This document shows, one piece after another, positions 1 to 5,883 of a stretch of DNA of 10,312 bases. The notes beneath the pieces are model-generated. The model ran no database searches, had not been told where the DNA came from, and saw only the letters and a list, made by a program, of their open reading frames with translations. A program made the translations under genes and the position numbers. Origin of the DNA: a bacterium (GTDB taxonomy: Bacteria; Margulisbacteria; Marinamargulisbacteria; SXXA01); contig CANNCG010000036.1 of assembly GCA_947502965.1 (NCBI GenBank), forward strand, positions 1 through 10,312, written 5' to 3'. Every line of letters starts with the position of its first letter. Position 1 is the stretch's first letter.

Positions 1-156
1 AACTCGGAGATTTTGAATGCGATTATGGGCGCCTTGGATGCGCATACTTCTATGAGTACACAGGCTCTGAATTCGGACATCATCCGACGTGGAATCAAAG
101 ATATTCTGCTCAATAGCGCCCGCCTCTACGAGAGGTTGCGAGACAAGGCAAAATAA
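1..156 (+). CDS. hsdR: Type I restriction enzyme R subunit, C-terminal end (partial)
   Basis: The window opens inside a reading frame (frame 1) that stays open for 51 codons and stops with TAA at 154-156. The visible tail contains the strings AIMGALDAHTSMSTQALNS, GIKDILLN and LYERLRDKAK. This resembles my recollection of the extreme C-terminus of HsdR, the ATP-dependent translocase and endonuclease subunit of type I restriction-modification complexes, where an 'H-x-x-MS-x-QALNS' segment is followed by 'GLKDILL...LYE-LR'. The nuclease and helicase domains would lie upstream, outside the window, so neither activity nor integrity can be judged. It is convergent with the minus-strand gene that follows; the two stop codons are separated by only 15 bp with no terminator hairpin. 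The assignment rests on a short tail, so it is moderate. Searching the full upstream gene would settle it. Confidence 0.6.
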   Translation, partial: NSEILNAIMGALDAHTSMSTQALNSDIIRRGIKDILLNSARLYERLRDKAK

Positions 157-171
157 CTCACGGCGCAATTT

Positions 172-924
172 TTACCTCAAAAAAGGAAAATACCGGCGAT
201 ACTTCCCCAGTATCATCCCCGCCCAACACCAAGGCGACTGCAACAGGTCATAGGGCACATGCACACAGCCCCCAGGTAGGGGCGATTTTGCCACCATGAC
301 CCAGGTATTGGGGACATGTCGGTAATGGGTAACGTGCTCCCGCGATTCCCGCGAATGCTGGTCTGAGCGATAAAAAACCAGCAGCCATGGGACCTTGTAT
401 CGCCAACACCATTCCCGAATATCGGGTAAGAAGGGAACCGTTTCAGGGTGTGCCGTTGTGGTAATCAGGATTTTTTTCTTGGCATGTTTGAGCGTTTGGA
501 GGCTGTCTACCACCATCTCAAAGCCATCCCACCCCGTATACTCCCGATAGAGATCCCGATCTACCGCAGGCACGATGAGCACCACCCGATAGACATGCGC
601 CAGACTGGCCATCGTCGCTAGGCGCATGCCGGTGGTCCACAGCACCACCCGCACCCGATGTGCCGCCAAATAGGTGATGAGCAAGTCCAAGAGTCCGCTT
701 TCAAGGGGGTCCCCACCCATGAGGTGATAGGTACGCACATTCGGAAAGAGATTAAAAAAACTGTGATCCCGCAATACGGCGGAAAGTCTCTCCGGGGACA
801 CATGGGACAAGGCAGGCGGCTGCGGTGGCGTTGGTTTCCAGAGGGCACATGGATAACAGCGCAAGGGACACGACTGTGTCACTACCAAGGTGTGTTGAGA
901 GGCGAACTCCCAAAACGTGAACAT
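172..924 (-). CDS. Radical SAM protein, short, function unknown
   Basis: The 250-residue protein has a radical SAM core. Cys19, Cys23 and Cys26 form a CX3CX2C motif (SCPLRCYPC) at the end of the first strand, expected to bind the [4Fe-4S] cluster that cleaves S-adenosylmethionine. GGDPLE (residues 70-75) matches the GGEP motif that holds the SAM amino group. A segment near residues 118-145 (DRDLYREYTGWDGFE) resembles the 'D...R...GxF' region of MoaA/PqqE-like members. There is no recognisable SPASM or B12 domain, and the tail holds only two further cysteines, in GGC and SPWCW, about 13 residues apart. The residue before the third Cys is Pro rather than the usual aromatic, with Tyr one place earlier. 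The ATG at 922-924 overlaps the upstream gene's TGA by one base (TGATG), so it is probably translated by coupling to the receiver-like protein. The family is well supported; the substrate is unknown, with peptide or RNA modification possible. Confidence 0.8.
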   Translation of the reverse strand: MFTFWEFASQHTLVVTQSCPLRCYPCALWKPTPPQPPALSHVSPERLSAVLRDHSFFNLFPNVRTYHLMGGDPLESGLLDLLITYLAAHRVRVVLWTTGMRLATMASLAHVYRVVLIVPAVDRDLYREYTGWDGFEMVVDSLQTLKHAKKKILITTTAHPETVPFLPDIREWCWRYKVPWLLVFYRSDQHSRESREHVTHYRHVPNTWVMVAKSPLPGGCVHVPYDLLQSPWCWAGMILGKYRRYFPFLR

Positions 925-2075
925 CAGCCCCCCACAAACGCGTCGGGATAGTCGACAGGATCAGGCGCCAATACAGACAGCCCCGACACGCCAAGACGGG
1001 TAAAAATGGCATGCGAGATAGGATTGTCAGCCGCCATTCGGGATGTGTTTTCAGGAAAACCACGTTTAAAAAACAGATGCCAATCCGACCACAACACGGG
1101 TTTGCCTTGTTGGAACGCCTGCTGACAATGGTGTGCGAACAAGTCTTGGCGGGTATGCAAGGCAATGTCCCCGCCTGCCTCCATCTCCCCTTTCATCTGA
1201 AGCATGGTTTCCACATGAGAAGACAGCGCCACATCCGTAGAACGGTGGTTGATATAGTCAAATAGCCCTATTTGAAAACACTGCATCGCGACGGCTGTAT
1301 CCTGGGAAGCGGTCCATACCAAAATAGCGGCTTTCGGTAATGCCGCCCCCAATGCCGTCAAAAAACCGGCCTCGGCAGCGCCCGAAACCGCCACATCGAA
1401 AATCACCATGGCGATGTCTGGCGTTGTCACCGCGATGTGTAAGGCTGTGGACACGTCCGCAGCGATGCGCACCGTGTAGCGGCTTTCGGACAGACTCTCC
1501 CCAATGGGGCCAGACGTCAAATCAAGGACCAATATGACGGGCTTCGGCGATACAAAAGCCGCCACAGGTACCGGTACGCCCCCGTTCCAAGGGGCACGTG
1601 TTGCTATCTCCCTGGCCAACAATTGAAACTCTTGGTAACGCAGGGTTTTATTGAATACGAATTTCCGTTGGCGAAGCGACAAATAGTACATATTGCGCAA
1701 CGACAGCATGTCATAATCATCAAAAATAGCATCCAACACAGGCCACACTTTCTCAGGCACAAAAGGATGATTTAAAAAGGTATAGACCTGCTCCCGCAAC
1801 GCCGCCAAACAGAAGTCATGCGGGATGCGGGTGGCCACCACCACAATGGGAATGAGACGGTGCCATACCCTGATTTTTTGCAAAAGCTGCAAGGGACTTG
1901 TCCATCTGTCCCAGTGAAACACGATCACGGCAGACCCTGCATTTTCCGACAGCAAGGCCGATTCCATTGCCTGAAAATCAGGAATGGCATGCATCACAAA
2001 GTGATGCTCCCATACTGGCATCATTTTGCGGACAAGCTCAGGATTGGGCTCAAAGACAAAAAGATGGGAAATCAT
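924..2075 (-). CDS. Protein with two degenerate receiver-like domains, function unknown
   Basis: From the ATG at 2073-2075 this is 383 residues. Residues about 2-120 look like a response-regulator receiver fold (HLFVFEPNPEL start, VIVFHWD at strand 3, VVVATR at strand 4, FLNHPF at strand 5). A helical linker rich in Arg and Tyr follows. A second receiver-like domain spans about 178-295, with VILVLDL, VIFDVAVSG, LVWTAS and DYINHRS. The tail of roughly 85 residues has no recognised domain. In the second domain the phospho-acceptor Asp (FDVAVSG) and the Thr of TA remain, but the usual acidic pair is reduced to one Asp. Both domains have 'NH' where receivers normally carry the invariant Lys, so normal phosphotransfer seems unlikely. 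A TTG at 2130-2132 with AGAAGG 6 nt upstream would add 19 residues but would run into rlmN. I prefer ATG 2075 because the domain begins right after it. It is coupled to the radical SAM gene downstream. Confidence 0.65.
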   Translation of the reverse strand: MISHLFVFEPNPELVRKMMPVWEHHFVMHAIPDFQAMESALLSENAGSAVIVFHWDRWTSPLQLLQKIRVWHRLIPIVVVATRIPHDFCLAALREQVYTFLNHPFVPEKVWPVLDAIFDDYDMLSLRNMYYLSLRQRKFVFNKTLRYQEFQLLAREIATRAPWNGGVPVPVAAFVSPKPVILVLDLTSGPIGESLSESRYTVRIAADVSTALHIAVTTPDIAMVIFDVAVSGAAEAGFLTALGAALPKAAILVWTASQDTAVAMQCFQIGLFDYINHRSTDVALSSHVETMLQMKGEMEAGGDIALHTRQDLFAHHCQQAFQQGKPVLWSDWHLFFKRGFPENTSRMAADNPISHAIFTRLGVSGLSVLAPDPVDYPDAFVGG

Positions 2076-2124
2076 GGGCAGAAGCCTAGCACGAGATCCC
2101 CTGCCATGGTAGGCTGCACCCACG

Positions 2125-3159
2125 ATGTCCAAACAATGCCTTCTCGCACTCGCCTATCCCGAGCTTGAAACCCTCATCACGGGAATGGGTAGCCCCCGTT
2201 TCGTGGCCAAACAGGTCTGGGAATGGATCTACAGCAAACATGTCGTCGATTTTGACGCTATGCACACCCTCAAAAAAGGCACCCGCGAACAGCTCAAGGC
2301 CACCTGTTGCGTGTTGCCCTCAGACGTGGTCGAACGCCATGCCGCCGGAGACAAAACCGCCATCAAATATGTGCTCAAATTGCAGGACGGCCAATTGATT
2401 GAAATGGTGGTTTTGTTTGAAAAAACGCATACCACCCTGTGCATTTCCTCCCAAAGCGGCTGCCCCGTGGACTGCAAGTTTTGCCTCACCGGGGTCGTGG
2501 GGTTCAAGCGTCAGCTGACCGCGCATGAGATCACCGGGCAATTGCTCACCGCGTTTGCCGAAGGACATCCAATCCAAAACGTTGTGTTCATGGGGATGGG
2601 CGAACCCCTCATGAATTATGACAATGTCTTTGCCGCCATCGATCAGATCAATTCTCCGGAATATTTTGGGATTGGCAAGCGCCATGTCACGGTGTCTACC
2701 TCAGGATACATTGTCGGCATCAAGCGCCTCATCGCGGACAAGCGTTTCATCAACTTGGCCTTTTCTGTCGGCCATGCCAACCCTGAAAAACGGGCCAAAA
2801 TCATGCCCATCGAAACACGGAATCCCATTTTCGAAGTGTCGCGCCTCTTGCACCAGTACCTCAAAATGCACAACCGGAAGTTGACACTGGAGTACACCCT
2901 CCTCGAAAACACCAACGAAGATTCACAAGCCATCGCGGAGCTCATCCCCTTGGCGAAGTACCTCGAAGCCAAAATCAATGTCATCAACCTCAATCCCCAC
3001 AGCAAGATCCCTTTTTCGCCTGTCTCCGAAGGGGTGATCAAACGCATACGCGCCCAGATCAAAGACGCCGACGTTCCCGTCACTATTCGCTTTCGACGGG
3101 GACAGGATATTGCCGCCGCTTGTGGTCAGTTGGGCGAGAGCCACCTCGAAAAGCCATAG
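2125..3159 (+). CDS. rlmN: 23S rRNA (adenine-C2) methyltransferase RlmN-family radical SAM enzyme
   Basis: The 344-residue protein matches RlmN throughout. RlmN methylates C2 of A2503 in 23S rRNA (and A37 of some tRNAs) using two SAM molecules and a methyl-carrying cysteine. The N-terminal segment GSPRFVAKQVWEWIY is the RNA-binding accessory domain signature. TLCISSQSGC leads into the cluster motif Cys113-x3-Cys117-x2-Cys120 (CPVDCKFC). GMGEPL and the VSTSG segment follow, and the tail RRGQDIAAACGQL holds Cys333, the expected second catalytic cysteine. The stretch that is usually SLHAPN reads SVGHAN here, a departure at the motif that helps bind SAM, so a divergent subgroup is possible. ATG 2125 gives the expected N-terminus; the ribosome site is weak (AGG about 11 nt upstream). 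It is divergent from the receiver-like gene, whose start is only 49 bp away. The stop codon lies inside a large inverted repeat. Confidence 0.92.
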   Translation: MSKQCLLALAYPELETLITGMGSPRFVAKQVWEWIYSKHVVDFDAMHTLKKGTREQLKATCCVLPSDVVERHAAGDKTAIKYVLKLQDGQLIEMVVLFEKTHTTLCISSQSGCPVDCKFCLTGVVGFKRQLTAHEITGQLLTAFAEGHPIQNVVFMGMGEPLMNYDNVFAAIDQINSPEYFGIGKRHVTVSTSGYIVGIKRLIADKRFINLAFSVGHANPEKRAKIMPIETRNPIFEVSRLLHQYLKMHNRKLTLEYTLLENTNEDSQAIAELIPLAKYLEAKINVINLNPHSKIPFSPVSEGVIKRIRAQIKDADVPVTIRFRRGQDIAAACGQLGESHLEKP

Positions 3160-3186
3160 TTTTCGGCAAGCCGAAAACTATGGCTT
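3151..3186 (+). terminator. Perfect 17-bp inverted repeat at the 3' end of rlmN
   Basis: The arms 3151-3167 and 3170-3186 are exact reverse complements of 17 bases, with only two bases (AA) between them. The rlmN stop codon TAG (3157-3159) sits in the left arm. The RNA would form a long, stable hairpin. No T-run follows on either strand, so it is not a textbook intrinsic terminator. It may stabilise the 3' end or act with Rho, or it may be a small mobile palindrome. The structure itself is certain; the terminator role is inferred. Confidence 0.5.
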
Positions 3187-3199
3187 GTAAGAGAAGTTT

Positions 3200-3220
3200 C
3201 AAGGGGACGTTGTCCCCTTG
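3200..3220 (+). other. Perfect 9-bp hairpin, 3-nt loop
   Basis: CAAGGGGAC (3200-3208) and GTCCCCTTG (3212-3220) are exact reverse complements around a GTT loop. The stem follows the larger rlmN hairpin by 13 bases. No T-run follows, so termination is uncertain. It could be the second half of a tandem transcript-end structure or the first stem of the aspartokinase leader. Confidence 0.45.
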
Positions 3221-3381
3221 TCAGGAGACGTTAGAAGGTAAATCGTACGGACTCTGAATAGCGTCAACAGGGAGCGCGCTGAAGCCGCTTGGCACCTTTT
3301 GCGACAGCACTAAGTTTGACAGCATCTACACCCATTGATAGTGTAGGTGCCTATCTCTATTTTTAGATCTGCGAGGTCCAA
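3221..3381 (+). promoter_or_regulatory. Possible structured leader of the aspartokinase operon
   Basis: This non-coding stretch has several pairings. GACGTTA (3227-3233) can pair with TAGCGTC (3259-3265) with one G-U. GCATCTACAC (3322-3331) can pair with GTGTAGGTGC (3341-3350), ten pairs with one G-U. GGCACCT (3291-3297) is an exact complement of AGGTGCC (3345-3351), which competes with the previous hairpin. Five T's lie at 3360-3364, nine bases past the hairpin, and the ribosome site GAGG is at 3373-3376. Mutually exclusive stems upstream of a feedback-regulated gene suggest attenuation, but I do not see the conserved core of the lysine riboswitch. The pairings are observed; regulation is inference. 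Confidence 0.35.
3316..3344 (+). promoter_or_regulatory. Sigma-70-like promoter candidate for the aspartokinase operon
   Basis: TTGACA at 3316-3321 is a perfect -35 hexamer. At a 17-bp spacing, TAGTGT (3339-3344) keeps the T1, A2 and T6 positions of the -10 box but matches only three of six bases. Transcription would then start near 3351 and leave a leader of about 30 nt. A 7-bp direct repeat GACAGCA (3303-3309 and 3318-3324) has its second copy overlapping the -35 box and could be an operator half-site pair. If this is the true promoter, the upstream attenuator idea is weakened. Confidence 0.4.
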
Positions 3382-4599
3382 ATGAGCATTATTGTACAAA
3401 AATATGGCGGTACTTCAGTGGGTTCTACCGAACGTATCCGCGCGGTGGCAAAGCGCGTTATCGAAACACGGATGGCCTATTCCAATGTCGTGGTCGTGGT
3501 TTCGGCGATGGGGGATACCACCGATGATTTGATCAAGATGGCCAAAGAAGTTTCGGATCACCCCTCCCCTCGTGAATATGACGCCTTGATTTCAACTGGC
3601 GAAAACATTTCTGCCGCTATTCTGGCGATGGCCATCCAAGCACAAGGCGTAGAGGCGATTTCCCTCTCAGGATCTCAAGCCGGTATTTATACAGAAAACT
3701 TGTATTCAAAGGCCAAAATCACCAAAGTGGATCCCGCACGTATTATGAAAGAATTGGACGAAGGCAAGGTTGTCGTTGTTACAGGGTTTCAAGGCATCAA
3801 CGATATGAGTGATATTACCACGATTGGTCGTGGGGGATCGGACACCTCTGCCGTCGTACTCGCAGCCGCTCTCGGTGCCCCCGTCTGTGAGATCTACACC
3901 GATGTGGATGGCGTGTACACCACAGATCCCCGTATTGTGCCAGAAGCCCGTCGTTTGGCAGAAATTTCCTATGATGAAATGCTAGAACTCGCTTCCCTTG
4001 GGGCGAAGGTCTTGCACCCCCGGTCTGTGGAGTGTGCCAAAGAAAACAAAATAACCCTGCATGTCAGATCGTCGTTTGTGTCCCACGAAGGGACCTATGT
4101 GAAGGAGGATAGTTTAATGGAAATCAATAAACCCGTAACAGGGGCAACCCTCAGTGATGAAGAAGTGATGATCTCTATTTTGAAAGTACAAGACACCCCT
4201 GGTATTGCGGGGAAAGTTTTTTCAAAGTTGGCCGAATCTGCTATCAATGTCGATATGATTGTCCAAAGCACCGAAGAAGATCATATCAATAACATTACAT
4301 TCACTGTCCACCAAGATGACCTGAAAGCCGCCACATTGGTCGGGCAGGATATCGCAAGAGAAATCAATGCCAAGGGTATTAAATATGATGATTCCGTTGC
4401 CAAAGTATCCATTGTTGGTGTGGGGATGATCTCAAAGCCTGGTATCGCCGCCAGAATGTTCCGCGTCTTGGGAGACGAACGCATTAATATCAAGCTTATT
4501 ACTACTTCCGAAATCAAAATCTCATGTGTCGTAGACCGCAAAGATGCACGTCGCGCGCTCAAGGCTCTCCATCAGGAATTTGAACTCCACAAACTTTAG
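3382..4599 (+). CDS. lysC: Aspartokinase, LysC type with two ACT domains
   Basis: The 405-residue enzyme phosphorylates L-aspartate to beta-aspartyl phosphate, the first step to lysine/diaminopimelate, threonine and methionine. The kinase domain (about 1-240) shows KYGGTS (7-12), VVVVSAMGDTTDD, STGENISA, TTIGRGGSDTSA, EIYTDVDGVYTTDPR and LGAKVLHPRS, all standard amino-acid-kinase motifs. Two ACT regulatory domains follow (about 262-335 and 342-405), with QDTPGIAGKVF and GVGMISKPGIAARMF. Length and architecture match monofunctional, lysine- and/or threonine-inhibited aspartokinases; no homoserine dehydrogenase is fused. GAGG (3373-3376) five bases before ATG 3382 supports the start. An internal start at codon 246 could give a separate beta subunit. 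The gene heads a dense run of genes and its TAG overlaps the next GTG by one base. The gene name is by family; orthology to one isozyme is not proven. Confidence 0.96.
   Translation: MSIIVQKYGGTSVGSTERIRAVAKRVIETRMAYSNVVVVVSAMGDTTDDLIKMAKEVSDHPSPREYDALISTGENISAAILAMAIQAQGVEAISLSGSQAGIYTENLYSKAKITKVDPARIMKELDEGKVVVVTGFQGINDMSDITTIGRGGSDTSAVVLAAALGAPVCEIYTDVDGVYTTDPRIVPEARRLAEISYDEMLELASLGAKVLHPRSVECAKENKITLHVRSSFVSHEGTYVKEDSLMEINKPVTGATLSDEEVMISILKVQDTPGIAGKVFSKLAESAINVDMIVQSTEEDHINNITFTVHQDDLKAATLVGQDIAREINAKGIKYDDSVAKVSIVGVGMISKPGIAARMFRVLGDERINIKLITTSEIKISCVVDRKDARRALKALHQEFELHKL
4102..4119 (+). promoter_or_regulatory. Internal ribosome binding site and start for an aspartokinase beta subunit
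   Basis: AAGGAGG (4102-4108) is a full Shine-Dalgarno sequence, followed after 8 nt by ATG at 4117-4119. The ATG is in frame with lysC and is codon 246, just before the first ACT domain. Translation from here gives a 160-residue protein made of the two ACT domains (4117-4599). In Bacillus subtilis aspartokinase II and Corynebacterium aspartokinase, an internal start at the equivalent place yields the beta subunit of an alpha2-beta2 enzyme. This site is stronger than the one for the full-length protein. Function is inferred from that precedent. Confidence 0.7.
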
Positions 4600-5210
4600 T
4601 GAATGCCATGACCGCCCTTTGGTACTGTCTCCTCGTCGTTGTTGTTGCCAGCATTCCCTTTTCGCATCTGTTTGCCTGGGTTGGCCGCTATCTTCGGCGT
4701 ATCAAGTCGGAGCTTCACACCCCACGACATCGAATTCACTTTTCGTGGACACCCTTTTGGGCCATTTTTGGCCTCTTGCTGACAGGCGCTAAAGGGTTTT
4801 TGGTACTGGCTGGGACTTCCTACTTTTTCTCAGAGACATTGTTTGTAATGGCAGCTACCGTCCTGGTCGTCGTCGGTCATTATGCCAGTATTAAAATTAA
4901 TTTTGGCGGCAGCCGTGATGTGGTCTATGTCATTCTGGGGGCTCTTCTTTTTTTGCACTGGAGCCTGGCATTGCTGGCTGCCGTCTTGTTTTTACTCACC
5001 AGTATTTTCTTGGATGATCTGCGTGTGAGCAGCATGATCACCGCAGTAGGCACGCTTTGGATCTCTTTTTCATTTGATCTGGGCAGCCCTTTGGCGGTCT
5101 TTCTGCTCATGGGTACAGGCCTGCTCATGATGCTCCTAGAGGGGAAATTTGAATATCCCATATGGGTGAGCCAGTCTTTGCGCAGACCCCCGCAGTCTCC
5201 CTGGCTTTAG
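4599..5210 (+). CDS. PlsY-like membrane protein, degenerate glycerol-3-phosphate acyltransferase homolog
   Basis: The 203-residue, strongly hydrophobic protein has about six likely membrane segments (near 6-28, 52-73, 80-98, 108-136, 143-158 and 163-181). It resembles PlsY, which moves an acyl group from acyl-phosphate to glycerol-3-phosphate to make lysophosphatidate. SIPFSHL (18-24) matches the PlsY N-terminal SIPFGYL motif, TGAKG (62-66) matches the D-x-x-KG loop, and GHYASIKINFGG (93-104) matches the GH...F-x-GGKG loop. The SGN-x-GATN glycerol-phosphate loop expected near residues 35-45 is absent, and the Lys of GGKG is Ser here. It may therefore be inactive or have another role. The GTG start (4599) overlaps the lysC stop by one base; ATG 4608 is the alternative. 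No good ribosome site precedes either, which favours coupling. The similarity is real but faint, so the function is not secure. Confidence 0.6.
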   Translation: MNAMTALWYCLLVVVVASIPFSHLFAWVGRYLRRIKSELHTPRHRIHFSWTPFWAIFGLLLTGAKGFLVLAGTSYFFSETLFVMAATVLVVVGHYASIKINFGGSRDVVYVILGALLFLHWSLALLAAVLFLLTSIFLDDLRVSSMITAVGTLWISFSFDLGSPLAVFLLMGTGLLMMLLEGKFEYPIWVSQSLRRPPQSPWL

Positions 5211-5214
5211 ACCT

Positions 5215-5883
5215 ATGTACAGCACCTTTTGTCACACACTGACACACTGGTGTCAGGAACAGAAACAGCCTATACCCAGCATTGTCGCGGCTACAAAATA
5301 TGCAACGCCAGAACAGATCCAACACATTGTGAGGGAAGGCGCGACGTGTCTCGGAGAAAACAAGCTCCAATCAGCGCAAGAAAAACAAGCCCTCCCCGCA
5401 ATCGCCGCCCTCCCTGTCTCGTGGCACTTTATTGGCCATCTGCAATCCAATAAAGCCGCAGCGGCTATTCGTCATTTTGACTGTATCCAATCTGGGGATA
5501 GGCTGTCTCTCTTAGAAACCCTCAATACCCATGCGGGGCTACAGGGTAAACGGCAAGATATTTTGATCCAAGTCAATCCCGCTAAGGAAGCCAGTAAACA
5601 TGGGTTTTTTATCGAAGAGGTGTACCGTCAGTCTGACGCGCTCTTTTCTTTCCTAAATCTCCAGGTCCTGGGTATAATGGCCATGGCCCCGTATGACGAG
5701 GATCCTGAAGCCGTTCGTAGTTACTTCAGAGAGACCGCGCGTTTGTTCCAGATGTTACGCGGTGCACATCCTGAAATGCATGTTTTGAGTATGGGCATGA
5801 GCCATGATTACCGTGTCGCGATTGAGGAAGGGGCCAGCATGATCCGCATCGGAAGTCTGCTATTTGAAGGAGCCAAACAATGA
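5215..5883 (+). CDS. yggS: YggS/PLPBP family pyridoxal-phosphate homeostasis protein
   Basis: The 222-residue protein is a single-domain PLP-binding barrel with the fold of the alanine racemase N-terminal domain. Such proteins (YggS, YlmE, PROSC) have no clear enzymatic activity and buffer PLP and amino-acid pools. Lys28 in AATKYA is the predicted Schiff-base lysine. Other family motifs are LGENKLQ, WHFIGHLQSNK, IQSGDRLSLLE, ILIQVN, LGIMAMAP and SMGMSHDYRVAIEEG, ending with MIRIGSLLFEG, where the phosphate is held (the family usually has RIGxxIFG). The ATG lies 4 nt after the PlsY-like stop, with no clear Shine-Dalgarno. Its TGA overlaps the sepF ATG by 4 nt. A yggS homolog directly before sepF is a well-known arrangement in Firmicutes, Actinobacteria and cyanobacteria (ylmE-ylmF), which supports both calls. 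Confidence 0.93.
   Translation: MYSTFCHTLTHWCQEQKQPIPSIVAATKYATPEQIQHIVREGATCLGENKLQSAQEKQALPAIAALPVSWHFIGHLQSNKAAAAIRHFDCIQSGDRLSLLETLNTHAGLQGKRQDILIQVNPAKEASKHGFFIEEVYRQSDALFSFLNLQVLGIMAMAPYDEDPEAVRSYFRETARLFQMLRGAHPEMHVLSMGMSHDYRVAIEEGASMIRIGSLLFEGAKQ

Noticed and set aside
157..171. Bidirectional terminator between the convergent hsdR end and the radical SAM gene
   Set aside because: Only 15 bp, with no inverted repeat.
924..935. C-terminal Gly-Gly of the receiver-like protein as a RiPP-type cleavage or activation site for the radical SAM partner
   Set aside because: Two terminal glycines on a large protein are easily chance; there is no small precursor peptide or protease gene nearby.
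752..1165. 137-codon minus-strand frame between the receiver-like and radical SAM genes, and long plus-strand frames over 658-2168
   Set aside because: They lie wholly over recognised coding frames, show no family motifs and have unlikely composition; they are shadows of the real genes.
3180..3257. 25-codon leader peptide (MACKRSFKG...) with three Lys codons ahead of lysC
   Set aside because: Its ATG lies inside the right arm of the 17-bp hairpin with no ribosome site, and three dispersed Lys codons are not a run typical of attenuation peptides.
3187..3381. Lysine riboswitch upstream of lysC
   Set aside because: The context is right, but the conserved internal-loop and junction motifs of the lysine aptamer are not visible; only generic competing stems are seen.
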